From NCBI RefSeq assembly GCF_013393345.1, contig NZ_QJRF01000071.1, positions 31,263-95,262 of the forward strand: a stretch of 64,000 nt of DNA, written 5' to 3'. The position numbers were made by a program, and so were the translations under genes. A model generated the notes under the pieces. The model was not told the DNA's origin. It saw only the letters and a program-made list of their open reading frames with translations, and did not search any database. Positions within the stretch are counted from its first letter, which is position 1. Each line of letters begins with the position of its first letter. The stretch comes from Pseudomonas taiwanensis (GTDB taxonomy: Bacteria > Pseudomonadota > Gammaproteobacteria > Pseudomonadales > Pseudomonadaceae). Of this stretch, positions 33,253 through 42,967 are shown in pieces.

Positions 33253-34191
33253 TCAGACCACCGGGGTCAACACCTCGCCCTTGTCGAGGAAGGCCTGCAA
33301 ATTGGCGAACACCAGTTCTTCCATGTGCAGCCGAGTTTCTTCGGTGCCGCTGCCGATATGAGGCGCCAGCACCACGTTGTCCAGGGTGAACAGCACTTCA
33401 GGTACACGCGGCTCGGCTTCGAATACATCCAGCCCGGCGCCACCCAAACGGCCTTCAGAGAGGGCTGCCACCAGCGCCTGCTCATCCACCACCGAGCCAC
33501 GGGATACGTTGATCAGGATGCCTTCCGGCCCCAAGGCTTCGAGCACAGGCGCCGAGATCAGGTGATGGGTTGCCGCGCCACCGGGACAGGTCAGCACCAG
33601 GAAGTCCGCCCAGCGTGCCAGCGCCAGCAAGTCCGGTTCGAAGCCGTAGGGGCTGTCGGCATGCGCTCGGCGATTGTGATAGCGCACCTGCATGTCGAAG
33701 CCACCGGCGCGACGCGCGACGTCTTTGCCGATGCGCCCCAGGCCGACAATGCCCAGGCGCTTGCCGCTGACCTTGCGTGCCAACGGGAAGTTGCCGGCGG
33801 GCCAGCTTCCGGCGCGCACGAAGCGATCCGACGCGCTGATGCGCCGCGAACAATCGATGAGCAACCCCATGGCCAGGTCGGCGACGCAGTCGTTAAGCAC
33901 GTCCGGCGTGTAGCTGACCTGAATGTTTCGGCGACGTGCCACGTCGACTGCGATGGCGTCGTAGCCGACGCCGAAACTGCAGATGGCGCGCACGTTAGGC
34001 AGGCGCTCGAGCACAGCGGCCGAACAACCGAAACGGGCCGACGTGACCACGATGTCGAACTCAGCGCCGTGCTCATCGAGCCAGGCAAGTGCTTCACCCT
34101 GTTGCCACAGAGGAACGACGATGTGCTCGCCGGCCAGGCGCTGGTTGAAGCGCTCGGTCAGCGGGCCCACGTGGAGGATCTTGGGTTCCAT
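33253..34191 (-). CDS. D-isomer-specific 2-hydroxyacid dehydrogenase
   Basis: A 312-residue NAD(P)-dependent dehydrogenase of the glyoxylate/hydroxypyruvate reductase type. The nucleotide motif GIVGLGRIGKDVARR lies near residue 147; the catalytic Arg is in NVSRGSVVDE, Glu in VFEAEP and His in APHIGSGT. It is the last gene of the hexarate cluster, 27 bp after garD. It may reduce tartronate semialdehyde-like or other 2-oxo side products; substrate not shown. Confidence 0.88.
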   Translation of the reverse strand: MEPKILHVGPLTERFNQRLAGEHIVVPLWQQGEALAWLDEHGAEFDIVVTSARFGCSAAVLERLPNVRAICSFGVGYDAIAVDVARRRNIQVSYTPDVLNDCVADLAMGLLIDCSRRISASDRFVRAGSWPAGNFPLARKVSGKRLGIVGLGRIGKDVARRAGGFDMQVRYHNRRAHADSPYGFEPDLLALARWADFLVLTCPGGAATHHLISAPVLEALGPEGILINVSRGSVVDEQALVAALSEGRLGGAGLDVFEAEPRVPEVLFTLDNVVLAPHIGSGTEETRLHMEELVFANLQAFLDKGEVLTPVV

Positions 34192-34218
34192 TCTGGGTCT
34201 CTCAATCGATTCGGCTGA

Positions 34219-35775
34219 TTACGTTACCGGAGCTGGATTGAACAGCGTCAGATCGTTGTGCAGCCGATGCTTCTCCGCCCAGGTGTGCTCCTTGCCGCTG
34301 GCCACATCCAGGTAGTAGCGGAACAGTTCCCAGCCCATTTCCTCCAGGGTCACGCGCCCGGAGGTAATGCGACCGGCATCGACGTCGATCAGGTCAGGCC
34401 AGCGCTCGGCCAGTTGGGTGCGGGTGGAAACCTTGATCACCGGCACCATGGACAGCCCATAAGGCGTGCCGCGACCGGTGGTGAACACATGCAGGTTCAT
34501 GCCCGCCGCCAGTTGCAGGGTGCCGCAGACGAAGTCGCTGGCAGGGGTCGCGCAATACTGCAGGCCCTTGCCGCGCACGCGCTCGCCGGGGGCGACGACG
34601 CCGGCGATGGCGCTGTTGCCAGACTTGGCGATGGAACCCATGGCTTTCTCGACGATGTTGTTCAGACCGCCCTTCTTGTTGCCGGGTGTGGTGTTGGCGC
34701 TGCGATCTGCCATGCCGCGAGCGAGGTAACGGTCGTACCACTCCATCTCGCGCACCAGCGCCTGGGCCACTTCGGGAGTCGCCGCGCGCGGGGTGAGCAG
34801 GTGGATGCCGTCACGCACTTCGGTGTTCTCCGAAAACATCACGGTGGCACCGGCGCGCACCAGCAGGTCGGAGGCGACGCCCAGAGCGGGGTTGGCGGTG
34901 ACACCGGAGAAGGCATCGCTGCCGCCGCACTGCATGCCCAGCACCAGCTCCGAGGCCGGGCAGGTTTCCCGGCGGCGCTGGTCGAGAATCTTCAGGCGGT
35001 CTTCGATCATGCCCATGATCTGCTCGACCATGCCGGCAAAGCCGCTGGCGGAATCCTGCAGGCGGAACAGCCAGGCTTCCTCATCCTGCCCGGCGGTGAG
35101 TTCATCGCCGGGCATGAGTTGTTCGGCCTGCAACTTCTCGCAGCCGAGGCCGATCACCAGTGCCTGGCCACCCAGGTTCGGGTTGCGGGCGATGTTGTGC
35201 AGAGTGCGAATCGGGATCACCGCATCGGGTGCGTTGATCGCCACACCGCAGCCGTAACTGTGGGTCAGGGCAACCACGTCATCGACATTCGGGTACTTCG
35301 GCAGGAGCTCCTTGCGCACGCGCTCGACGCAATGGTCGAGCACGCCGGTGACGCACTGCACAGTGGTCGTCACACCGAGGATGTTACGGGTGCCGACACT
35401 GCCGTCCGGATTGCGGAAGCCTTCGAAGGTGTAGCCATCCAGCGGCGCCATGGGCGCAGGCACGGCGGTGGCCATGGGCAGGTGATCCAGCCCCGGCGCT
35501 TCGGGAATACTCAGCAGCTCTTCACGCACCCAACTGCCACGGGGAATGGCCTTCAAGGCATGGCCGATCACGGTGCCATAACGCAGCACGGCGCCTCCGG
35601 CAGGGATGTCCACGAGGGTGACCTTGTGGCTCTGGGGAATGGCTTCACGGGTGACCAGGCCATCGGGGAACTGACCGCCTTCGGCCACGCCCTGCTCGTT
35701 GATGACGATGGCGACGTTGTCATCCGGGTGCAGGCGCACATGGCGGGGAGAGTCCTGGTGTTGGATCAACTGCAT
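34219..35775 (-). CDS. garD: Galactarate dehydratase GarD
   Basis: Dehydrates galactarate (meso-galactaric acid) to 5-keto-4-deoxyglucarate. The 518-residue protein belongs to the UxaA/GarD family: N-terminal SAF-like part ([18 protein letters not shown]), then [46 protein letters not shown]. The ATG at 35775 has GGAG 6 bp before it and is preferred over 35787. It is separated from gudD by about 210 bp of repeats. Confidence 0.95.
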   Translation of the reverse strand: MQLIQHQDSPRHVRLHPDDNVAIVINEQGVAEGGQFPDGLVTREAIPQSHKVTLVDIPAGGAVLRYGTVIGHALKAIPRGSWVREELLSIPEAPGLDHLPMATAVPAPMAPLDGYTFEGFRNPDGSVGTRNILGVTTTVQCVTGVLDHCVERVRKELLPKYPNVDDVVALTHSYGCGVAINAPDAVIPIRTLHNIARNPNLGGQALVIGLGCEKLQAEQLMPGDELTAGQDEEAWLFRLQDSASGFAGMVEQIMGMIEDRLKILDQRRRETCPASELVLGMQCGGSDAFSGVTANPALGVASDLLVRAGATVMFSENTEVRDGIHLLTPRAATPEVAQALVREMEWYDRYLARGMADRSANTTPGNKKGGLNNIVEKAMGSIAKSGNSAIAGVVAPGERVRGKGLQYCATPASDFVCGTLQLAAGMNLHVFTTGRGTPYGLSMVPVIKVSTRTQLAERWPDLIDVDAGRITSGRVTLEEMGWELFRYYLDVASGKEHTWAEKHRLHNDLTLFNPAPVT

Positions 35776-35803
35776 GGCTGACTCCATTGTTGTTCTGTGG
35801 CTC

Positions 35804-35937
35804 GGTGGACATGAAAAGCGATGTCCACCCTACGGTTGGATCCAAGGCGCTGCGTAGGGTGGATCACGCTTCACCGATCCACCATCGGAGGTGGGATCGG
35901 CGGCGATGGTGGATATGAAGAGCGATATCCACCCTAC
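35804..35937. repeat. Two direct copies of a hairpin repeat (GGTGGA..TCCACCCTAC)
   Basis: The copies 35804-35833 and 35908-35937 are each 30 bp, GGTGGAyATGAArAGCGATrT and then CCACCCTAC, and differ at few bases. Each is itself a hairpin with compensating changes: GGACAT/ATGTCC in one and GGATAT/ATATCC in the other. An inverted relative (GTAGGGTGGATCACGC, near 35853) lies between. Confidence 0.8.
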
Positions 35938-35941
35938 ATTG

Positions 35942-35979
35942 GTGGGAGCGAACTCATTCGCGATTGCACTCGCTCCCAC
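35942..35979. repeat. REP-like hairpin (GTGGGAGCGA family)
   Basis: Arms GTGGGAGCGA and TCGCTCCCAC with ATTCGCGATT in the loop region. Same core as 2876-2910. It lies just after the gudD stop. Confidence 0.8.
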
Positions 35980-35986
35980 AACCCGG

Positions 35987-37333
35987 CTAGCGCACCAGGC
36001 AGGGGCGCTTGTTGTCGAAGGTCCAGTTCGGCACCAGGTACTGCATGGCGATGGCGTCGTCCCGCGCACCCAGGCCCTTGGCCTTGTACAGCGCGTGGGC
36101 CTTGGCCAGTTCGTCCATATCCAGTTCGACACCCAGGCCCGGCTTTTGTGGCACCGTGACCTTGCCGCCCTTGATGCGCAGGGGCTCCTTGGTCAGGCGC
36201 TGGCCGTCCTGCCAGATCCAGTGGGTGTCGATGGCGGTGACTTTGCCCGGCGCCGCAGCAGCGACGTGGGTGAACATCGCCAGGGAGATGTCGAAGTGGT
36301 TGTTGGAGTGCGAGCCCCAGGTCAGCCCCCAGTCGTTGCACATCTGCGCCACCCGAACCGAGCCCTGCATGGTCCAGAAGTGCGGGTCGGCCAGGGGGAT
36401 ATCCACAGACTGCAGGGAGATGGCATGACCCATCTGGCGCCAGTCGGTGGCGATCATGTTGGTGGCGGTGGGAAGGCCGGTGGCGCGGCGGAACTCGGCC
36501 ATCACCTCGCGGCCGGAGTAGCCGTTCTCGGCGCCGCAGGGGTCCTCGGCGTAAGCCAGCACGTGGTGCTGGTCGCGGCACAGGGCGATGGCCTGCTTCA
36601 GCGACCAGGCGCCGTTCGGGTCGAGGGTGATGCGCGCGTCGGGGAAGCGTTCGGCCAGTGCGGTCACGGCTTCGATCTCCTCTTCGCCGCGCAGCACGCC
36701 GCCCTTGAGTTTGAAGTCGTTGAAGCCGTAGCGGGCATGGGCCGCCTCGGCCAGGCGCACCACCGTTTCCGGGGTCAGCGCCTCTTCGTTGCGCAGGCGG
36801 AACCAGGCGTCGTCGGCATCGGCTTCGCTGCGATAGTCGAGGTCGGTCATGTTGCGGTCGCCGACGTAGAACAGGTAGCCGAGCATCTCCACTTCGTCGC
36901 GCTGCTGGCCTTCACCGAGCAGGGCCGCCACCGGCACTTCCAGGTGCTGGCCGAGCAGGTCAAGCAGTGCGGACTCCAGTGCGGTGACCGCATGGATGGC
37001 GATGCGCAGGTCGAAGGTCTGCAGGCCGCGACCACCGGAGTCGCGGTCGGCGAACGCCTGGCGCACCTGGTTGAGCAGGCTCTGATAGTTGCCGATGGAC
37101 TGCCCCACGAGCAAGGCGCGGGCGTCCTCCAGGGTCTGGCGAATGGCTTCGCCGCCGGGTACCTCGCCAACACCGACGTGGCCGGCGTTGTCCTTGAGGA
37201 TCACCACGTTGCGGGTGAAGTACGGGCCGTGGGCGCCGCTGAGGTTGAGCAGCATGCTGTCCTGGCCGGCCACGGGCACCACCTGCAATTCGGTGATGCG
37301 CGGGGCGCCCTGATGAAGATTCTGTTGAGTCAT
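35987..37333 (-). CDS. gudD: Glucarate dehydratase GudD
   Basis: An enolase-superfamily dehydratase (D-glucarate to 5-keto-4-deoxyglucarate), 448 residues. Visible active-site parts are FKLKGG (KxK base, near residue 205), [31 protein letters not shown] and [14 protein letters not shown] (His). It starts [23 protein letters not shown] with AAGGACAAGG before the ATG. It lies just after the transporter gene. Confidence 0.95.
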   Translation of the reverse strand: MTQQNLHQGAPRITELQVVPVAGQDSMLLNLSGAHGPYFTRNVVILKDNAGHVGVGEVPGGEAIRQTLEDARALLVGQSIGNYQSLLNQVRQAFADRDSGGRGLQTFDLRIAIHAVTALESALLDLLGQHLEVPVAALLGEGQQRDEVEMLGYLFYVGDRNMTDLDYRSEADADDAWFRLRNEEALTPETVVRLAEAAHARYGFNDFKLKGGVLRGEEEIEAVTALAERFPDARITLDPNGAWSLKQAIALCRDQHHVLAYAEDPCGAENGYSGREVMAEFRRATGLPTATNMIATDWRQMGHAISLQSVDIPLADPHFWTMQGSVRVAQMCNDWGLTWGSHSNNHFDISLAMFTHVAAAAPGKVTAIDTHWIWQDGQRLTKEPLRIKGGKVTVPQKPGLGVELDMDELAKAHALYKAKGLGARDDAIAMQYLVPNWTFDNKRPCLVR

Positions 37334-37352
37334 TGCCTTGTCCTTCTGCGAA

Positions 37353-38729
37353 TTAACGGGCCGGAGTCGCGGCAGGCGCTTCGGAAGCGGCTGCCGGACC
37401 CTCGGCGTCAGTCTTTGCACCCTTGAGCTCTACGCGCTTGATCTCGCCGACGATGAACAGGTAGCTGAACGCGGCCATGAAGGCGTTGACGCCGACGAAC
37501 ACCAGGGCCCACTTGAAGGAGCCGGTGGCGGCGATGATGTAGCCGATGACGATGGGCGTGGTGATCGAAGACAGGTTGCCGCAGGTGTTGAAGATGCCAC
37601 CGGAGAGGCCGGCGATCTGCTTGGGTGAAGTGTCCGACATCACCGCCCAGCCGAGGGCGCCGATGCCTTTGCCGAAGAAGGCCAGGGCCATGAAGCCCAC
37701 CACCATCCAGTCAGCGTCCACGTAGTTGCAAAGGATCATGCTCATCGACAGCAACATCCCGCAGACGATCGGCGTCTTGCGCGCCACGCTGAGGGAATGG
37801 CCGCGGCGCAGCATCCAGTCGGACAGCACGCCGCCCAGCACGCCGCCGATGAAGCCGCAGATGGCCGGCAAGGAGGCGATGATGCCGGCCTTGAGAATGG
37901 TCATGCCGCGCTCCTGCACCAGGTACACCGGGAACCAGGTGAGGAAGAAGTAGGTGATGGCGTTGATGCAGAATTGGCCCAGGTAGATACCGGCCATCAT
38001 GCGGCTGCCCACCAGCTGCTTGATGTGCTCCCACTTCGGCCCGTTACCCGGCAGCTTGCGGTTCTGGTCCATGTCCACGAGTGCGCCGTTGGCGGCGATG
38101 TGGTCGATCTCAGCCTTGTTGGCCAGCGGGTGTTCCTTGGGGTTGAAGATGAACTTCAGCCAGACCGCGGAGAACAGGATGCCGATCACGCCCATGACGA
38201 TGAACACGTGTTCCCAGCCGAAGCTATGCACGATCCAGCCCATCAGCGGAGCGAAGAGCACCGTGGCGAAGTACTGCGCGGAGTTGAACACGGCGGACGC
38301 GGTGCCGCGTTCAGCGGTGGGGAACCAGGCCGCGACGATGCGCGCGTTGCCGGGGAAAGACGGTGCCTCGGCGAAGCCCACCAGGAAGCGCAGCATGAAC
38401 AGCGTGACGACGGTCCAGGCCACCGGCAGCGTGTCCACGAAGCCCTGCATCAGGGTGAACAACGACCAGGTGAAGATGCTCACCGCATAGACGCGCTTGG
38501 AGCCGAAGCGGTCGAGCAGCCAGCCGCCCGGAATCTGCCCGAGCACGTAGGCCCAGCCGAATGCGGAGAAGATGTAGCCGAGCATGACGGCGTCGATGCC
38601 GAGCTCTTTCTGCATGGTGGAACCGGCGATGGAGATGGTCGCGCGGTCGGCGTAGTTGATCGTGGTCACCAGGAACAGCATGAGCAGGATCAGGTAACGC
38701 ACACGGGTTTGTTTCAGTACTTCGCCCAT
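37353..38729 (-). CDS. MFS hexarate transporter (GudP-like)
   Basis: A 458-residue major-facilitator protein with 12 membrane segments, of the anion:cation symporter family: [20 protein letters not shown] near residue 25 and [19 protein letters not shown] after helix 2. Its position next to gudD makes glucarate/galactarate uptake likely. The ATG at 38729 ([12 protein letters not shown]) is used; the longer upstream reading lacks a ribosome site. Confidence 0.9.
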   Translation of the reverse strand: MGEVLKQTRVRYLILLMLFLVTTINYADRATISIAGSTMQKELGIDAVMLGYIFSAFGWAYVLGQIPGGWLLDRFGSKRVYAVSIFTWSLFTLMQGFVDTLPVAWTVVTLFMLRFLVGFAEAPSFPGNARIVAAWFPTAERGTASAVFNSAQYFATVLFAPLMGWIVHSFGWEHVFIVMGVIGILFSAVWLKFIFNPKEHPLANKAEIDHIAANGALVDMDQNRKLPGNGPKWEHIKQLVGSRMMAGIYLGQFCINAITYFFLTWFPVYLVQERGMTILKAGIIASLPAICGFIGGVLGGVLSDWMLRRGHSLSVARKTPIVCGMLLSMSMILCNYVDADWMVVGFMALAFFGKGIGALGWAVMSDTSPKQIAGLSGGIFNTCGNLSSITTPIVIGYIIAATGSFKWALVFVGVNAFMAAFSYLFIVGEIKRVELKGAKTDAEGPAAASEAPAATPAR

Positions 38730-38818
38730 GGTTCTTCTCTCTGAATTGTTCTTGTCGAAGAGCCCGCGCGGGCTTGCCGCGCGAGTGTCATGTTGCATTC
38801 CGCAGGCAGCGGACGGGG

Positions 38819-40090
38819 TCAGAACCTCGGCTTCCTGATTTTCCAGGCCGGGTCGTATTTGCGCATCTGCCGCGCGTCGTCGCGACTTCGGATGTCGATG
38901 GAGAGGTACTGCTCATGGAGTTTGGCCAGCTGATCCTGGTCCAGTTCCACGCCCAGGCCCGGTGCACGGGTGATGCGCACGCAACCGTCCTGGATCGGCA
39001 GCTTGCCGCCCTTGATGACCTCCTCGTCCTCCTCCTGCCACGGGTAGTGCGTGTCGCAGGCGTAGGTGAGATTGGGCACGGATGCCGCCACGTGGGTCAT
39101 GGCCATCAGGCTGATGCCCAGGTGCGAGTTGGAATGCATCGACAGGCCGAGGCCGAAGGTGTCGCACATCCGCGCCAGCACCTGGGTATCGCGCAGGCCG
39201 CCCCAGTAGTGGTGGTCGGCGAGGACGATCTGCACGCTGTTCAGGGCGACGCTGCGGCGGAACTCCTCGAAGTCCGTGACCACCATGTTGGTGGCCAGCT
39301 GCATGCCAGTGCGCTCGTGCAGCTCAGCCATGCCATCGAGGCCCGGGGTCGGGTCTTCGTAGTACTGCAGGTCATCGCCCAGCAGCTCGGCCATGCGCAG
39401 CGCCGTTTCCAGCGACCAGTTGCCATTGGGATCGATGCGCAGCGGGTGGTCGGGGAAAGCCTTCTTCAGTGCCTTGATGCAGGCCACTTCGTGCTCGGGC
39501 TGCAAGGCGCCGGCTTTCAGCTTGATGCTCTGGAAACCGTGGGCCTCGATCATCCGTGCAGCCTGGGCAACGATCTGCTCCTCGCTTAGGGCTTCGCCCC
39601 AGGAGTCCGGCGCGTAAGGCGCATCGATGTGCTTGGCGTACTTGAAGAAGAGGTAAGCGCTGAAGGGAACTTCAGTGCGAATGGCCCCGCCCAGCAGGTC
39701 GACCAGGGGCATGTTCAGCGAGCGAGCCTGCAGATCGAGGAAGGCGACCTCGAAGGCTGAATAGGCGTTGGCCACCTGCTTGCTGGGGTGGGAACCGGGG
39801 GCGAGCTCCGCACCGGCTTCGGCCGGCCCGAGGCGTGCCACGGTTTGAATGACGCGCGCGCGCAGGCCATTGAGGTCGAAGGCGTCCAGCCCCACCAGGC
39901 TGTCCTGCATGGCCTGCAGCACCGCCAGGACCGGCGCGTCGCCGTAGCTTTCGCCGAGGCCGATATAGCCGTTGTCGCTCTCCACTTCGATGATCGAGCG
40001 AAGCGCGAAGGGTTCGTGGATGCCGCTGGCATTGAGCAGCGGCGCATCGCGGAAGGCGATGGGGGTGACTCTGACTCGTTTGATCTTCAC
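38819..40090 (-). CDS. Glucarate dehydratase-family paralogue (enolase superfamily)
   Basis: A 423-residue paralogue of GudD. It keeps IKLKAG (KxK), RIDPNGNWS, YYEDPTPG, LATNMVVTDFEEF and MHSNSHLGIS, but has LG where GudD has FD after the His. The start is GTG at 40090, 7 bp after AGGTAGGA; a TTG two codons earlier is too close to that site. Substrate may be a related acid sugar. It could also be a GudX-like accessory protein. Confidence 0.88.
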   Translation of the reverse strand: MKIKRVRVTPIAFRDAPLLNASGIHEPFALRSIIEVESDNGYIGLGESYGDAPVLAVLQAMQDSLVGLDAFDLNGLRARVIQTVARLGPAEAGAELAPGSHPSKQVANAYSAFEVAFLDLQARSLNMPLVDLLGGAIRTEVPFSAYLFFKYAKHIDAPYAPDSWGEALSEEQIVAQAARMIEAHGFQSIKLKAGALQPEHEVACIKALKKAFPDHPLRIDPNGNWSLETALRMAELLGDDLQYYEDPTPGLDGMAELHERTGMQLATNMVVTDFEEFRRSVALNSVQIVLADHHYWGGLRDTQVLARMCDTFGLGLSMHSNSHLGISLMAMTHVAASVPNLTYACDTHYPWQEEDEEVIKGGKLPIQDGCVRITRAPGLGVELDQDQLAKLHEQYLSIDIRSRDDARQMRKYDPAWKIRKPRF

Positions 40091-40140
40091 AACCAATTCC
40101 TACCTGTGCTTGTTGTTGTACCGGTAGTCCCTGTTCAAGC

Positions 40141-40161
40141 GCGGGGCAGGCCCTGCCCCGC
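40141..40161. other. Strong intergenic hairpin between dehydrogenase and dehydratase genes
   Basis: GCGGGGCAG-GCC-CTGCCCCGC, nine perfect base pairs, lies in the 90-bp gap after the aldehyde dehydrogenase gene and has no T-run. It could be a processing or stability element that sets relative expression inside the operon. Confidence 0.6.
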
Positions 40162-40180
40162 GTGACTCTGAAGCGTCGGA

Positions 40181-41623
40181 TCAGCCCCCGATGTAGGTGG
40201 TCTTCACCGTGGTGTAGAACTCCTGGGCGTAGCGACCCTGCTCGCGCGGGCCGTAGGACGAGCCTTTGCGGCCGCCGAACGGCACGTGGTAATCCACCCC
40301 GGCAGTGGGCAGATTGACCATGACCATCCCGGCCTGGGCGTGGCGCTTGAAGTGATTGGCGTATTTGAGCGAGGTGGTGGCGATACCGGCGGACAGGCCG
40401 AACTCGGTGTCGTTGGCCAGCGCCAGCGCCTCTTCGTAGCTGGCCACGCGGATCACGTTGGCCACCGGACCGAAGATCTCCTCGCGGCTGATGCGCATGC
40501 CCGCCTCACTCTCGGCGAACAGCGCCGGCGCCATGAAGTAGCCCTCGGTTTCGCAGCGCACGCGCTCGCCACCAGCCACCAGGCGTGCACCTTCGGCACG
40601 ACCGATGTCGATGTAGCCGAGGTCCTGCTCCAGTTGTGCCTGGGACACCACCGGGCCGACATCGATGCCGCTCTGCAGGGCATGGCCGACGCGAATGGCA
40701 CGCATGCGTTCTGCCATGGCCTCGACGAAGCGGTCATGGATGCCGGCCGTGACGATCAGACGGCTGCTGGCAGTGCAGCGCTGGCCGGTGGAATAAAAGG
40801 CGCTCTGCACGGCGAGTTCGACGGCAGTCTTCAGGTCCGCGTCGTCGAGGATTACCTGCGGGTTCTTGCCGCCCATCTCCAGCTGCACTTTGGCGCCACG
40901 GGCGACGCAGGCGGCGGCGATGCTGCGGCCTACACCGACCGAACCGGTGAAGCTGATGCCATCGACGCGCTTGTCGTTGACCATGGCCTCGCCGACCACT
41001 CGGCCGCTGCCCATCACCAGGTTGAATACACCGGCGGGGAAGCCGGCGCGGGCGATGATCTCGGCCAGGGCCCAGGCGCTGCCCGGAACCAGATCAGCGG
41101 GCTTGAACACCACGCAGTTGCCGTAGGCCAGCGCTGGCGCGATCTTCCAGGCCGGGATGGCGATGGGGAAGTTCCAGGGAGTGATCAGGCCGATCACGCC
41201 CAGGGGTTCACGGGTTACCTCCACCGAAACGCCGGGGCGCACCGAGGGGACGACTTCCCCGGCCAGGCGCAGGCATTCACCGGCGAAGAACTTGAAGATG
41301 TTGCCGGCGCGAGTCACCTCGCCAATGGCCTCAGGCAGGGTCTTGCCCTCTTCCCGCGCCAGCAGGGTCCCCAGTTCCTCGCGGCGGGCGAGGATTTCGC
41401 TGCCGACCTTGTCGAGGGCATCGTGGCGAGCCTGGATGCCGAAGACCGACCAGGATGGGAAGGCCACGCGGGCCGCTTCAATGGCCTGGGCCACCTGGGC
41501 GGCGTCGGCCTGGGCGTACTCGCCCAGGCAGTCGGTCAGATCGGAGGGGTTGATGTTGCGCGAGTAGCCGCTGCCGGCCACCCACTCCCCGCCTATGTAG
41601 TTGTCGAAGCGTTTCTCAGTCAC
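40181..41623 (-). CDS. Alpha-ketoglutarate semialdehyde dehydrogenase
   Basis: Oxidises 2,5-dioxopentanoate to 2-oxoglutarate, the last step of hexarate breakdown. The 480-residue ALDH has GLITPWNFPIAIPAWKIAPAL, the catalytic Glu in QLEMGGKNP and the catalytic Cys in STGQRCTASSR. VPFGGRKGSSYGPREQG is seen near the end. It lies 21 bp after kdgD. Assignment to this substrate rests on operon context and ALDH subgroup. Confidence 0.92.
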   Translation of the reverse strand: MTEKRFDNYIGGEWVAGSGYSRNINPSDLTDCLGEYAQADAAQVAQAIEAARVAFPSWSVFGIQARHDALDKVGSEILARREELGTLLAREEGKTLPEAIGEVTRAGNIFKFFAGECLRLAGEVVPSVRPGVSVEVTREPLGVIGLITPWNFPIAIPAWKIAPALAYGNCVVFKPADLVPGSAWALAEIIARAGFPAGVFNLVMGSGRVVGEAMVNDKRVDGISFTGSVGVGRSIAAACVARGAKVQLEMGGKNPQVILDDADLKTAVELAVQSAFYSTGQRCTASSRLIVTAGIHDRFVEAMAERMRAIRVGHALQSGIDVGPVVSQAQLEQDLGYIDIGRAEGARLVAGGERVRCETEGYFMAPALFAESEAGMRISREEIFGPVANVIRVASYEEALALANDTEFGLSAGIATTSLKYANHFKRHAQAGMVMVNLPTAGVDYHVPFGGRKGSSYGPREQGRYAQEFYTTVKTTYIGG

Positions 41624-41644
41624 GAGTCTTCTCCTGGCTGCAGG

Positions 41645-42556
41645 TCACTGCGCGCCCTGGGCGTCGATCAGCGCGGCGAGGCGCTCGTACTCGTCGGGCA
41701 GCAGGTCGGTCAGCGGAGCGCGGACCGGGCCGGCGTCGTAACCCGCGATGCGCGCACCCGCCTTGACGATGCTGACGGCATAGCCAGCGCGGCGGTTGCG
41801 GATGTCCAGGTAGGGAAGGAAGAAGTCGTCGATCAGCTTGCCCACGGTTTCGTGGTCGTCACGGGCGACGGCGTTGTAGAAGTCCATCGCCGTCTTGGGA
41901 ATGAAGTTGAAGACGGCGGAGGAGTACACCGGCACGCCCAGCGCCTTGTAGGCCGCGGCATAAACCTCGGCAGTAGGCAGGCCGCCCAGGTAGCTGAAGC
42001 GATCACCGAGGCGGCGACGGATGGAAACCATCAGCTCGATATCGCCCAGGCCGTCCTTGTAGCCGATCAGGTTCGGGCAGCGCTCGGCCAGTTGCTCCAG
42101 CAGCGCCGGGGTCAGGCGGCAGACGTTGCGGTTGTAGACCACCACGCCGATGTTCACCGACTTGCAGACCTGCTCGACATGGGCGGCTACGCCTTCCTGG
42201 CTGGCTTCGGTCAGGTAGTGCGGCAGCAGCAGCAGGCCCTTGGCGCCGAGGCGTTCGGCTTCCTGGGCGTACTGGATGGCCACGCGGGTCGGGCCACCGA
42301 CGCCAGCGAGGATCGGCACGCTGCCGGCACAGGTGTCGACGGCGGTCTTGATGATGGAGGAGTACTCATCCGGCGCCAGGGAGAAGAATTCGCCGGTACC
42401 GCCCGCGGCGAAGAGCGCCGAGGCACCGTAGGGAGCCAGCCATTCCAGGCGACGCGCATAGCTTGCAGCGTTGAAGTTGCCGGCAGCGTCGAAGTCGGTG
42501 ACGGGGAAGGACAGCAGCCCGGAGGAGAGGATGGACTTGAGTTCTTGTGGATTCAT
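41645..42556 (-). CDS. kdgD: 5-dehydro-4-deoxyglucarate dehydratase KdgD
   Basis: A DHDPS-family class I aldolase-fold enzyme that decarboxylates and dehydrates 5-keto-4-deoxyglucarate to 2,5-dioxopentanoate. The 303-residue protein has [24 protein letters not shown] and the Schiff-base Lys in IGYKDGLGD. The ATG at 42556 ([13 protein letters not shown]) is used; the upstream reading crosses a candidate operator. First gene of the operon. Confidence 0.95.
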   Translation of the reverse strand: MNPQELKSILSSGLLSFPVTDFDAAGNFNAASYARRLEWLAPYGASALFAAGGTGEFFSLAPDEYSSIIKTAVDTCAGSVPILAGVGGPTRVAIQYAQEAERLGAKGLLLLPHYLTEASQEGVAAHVEQVCKSVNIGVVVYNRNVCRLTPALLEQLAERCPNLIGYKDGLGDIELMVSIRRRLGDRFSYLGGLPTAEVYAAAYKALGVPVYSSAVFNFIPKTAMDFYNAVARDDHETVGKLIDDFFLPYLDIRNRRAGYAVSIVKAGARIAGYDAGPVRAPLTDLLPDEYERLAALIDAQGAQ

Positions 42557-42616
42557 TATTCGAGCACCCTGCGAAGCGGTTTGAGTAAGGCCGGGGTAAA
42601 CCGGCCCGAGAGATAC

Positions 42617-42629
42617 GTTATCGTACAAC
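42617..42629. promoter_or_regulatory. Candidate GntR operator, site 1
   Basis: GTTATCGTACAAC fits GTTGTnnnACAAC with one mismatch, 60 bp before kdgD. Confidence 0.55.
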
Positions 42630-42824
42630 CAAAGATACTGCCAATCGCCGTTCATCCTCCTGTGCGCTCATCGCCCGCTATCACGGCGTGATGCGCCCTA
42701 CCCGCCTTCCATGCTACGCAAACGCTCTATTTCAGGGAGCGCTCGACGGGTTCGGATGACTCAGGTACCTGCACAGACGACCAGCTTGCAGTCAGGCCGT
42801 TCGATCGTGCAGCTGCCCGGATCA

Positions 42825-42837
42825 GTTGTACGACAAC
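42825..42837. promoter_or_regulatory. Candidate GntR operator, site 2 (perfect dyad)
   Basis: GTTGTACGACAAC is a perfect GTTGT-N3-ACAAC dyad upstream of the kdgD operon. It is 27 bp from site 3, which would put the two on similar faces of the DNA. The 42557-42967 gap holds this site set, the gntR terminator and no convincing gene. Confidence 0.65.
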
Positions 42838-42851
42838 ATATAACATCAAAT

Positions 42852-42864
42852 CTTGTAGGACAAC
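42852..42864. promoter_or_regulatory. Candidate GntR operator, site 3
   Basis: CTTGTAGGACAAC matches the GTTGTnnnACAAC dyad at nine of ten fixed positions. Confidence 0.6.
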
Positions 42865-42920
42865 TCCCCCGAGCGGAAAAAAGTTGCGCCCTTTTCCTCG
42901 GCACCCTACCTTCGCCGCCC

Positions 42921-42950
42921 AAATAAAAAGGGCCGCTCGATGCGGCCCTT
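42921..42950 (-). terminator. Rho-independent terminator of the gntR gene
   Basis: On the minus strand, AAGGGCCGC-ATCGA-GCGGCCCTT is followed by TTTATTT, 18 bp after the regulator's stop. Confidence 0.9.
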
Positions 42951-42967
42951 GCTCTGCGCGGAATATT

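Noticed and set aside
40286..42691. An 801-codon plus-strand frame opposite the aldehyde dehydrogenase and kdgD
   Set aside because: Runs across two real genes and their intergenic DNA in antisense; low-complexity translation.
42801..42870. A sigma-70 promoter for kdgD near 42860
   Set aside because: TTGTCC and TTATAT are present on the minus strand but only 14 bp apart, so no acceptable spacer; the true promoter was not identified.
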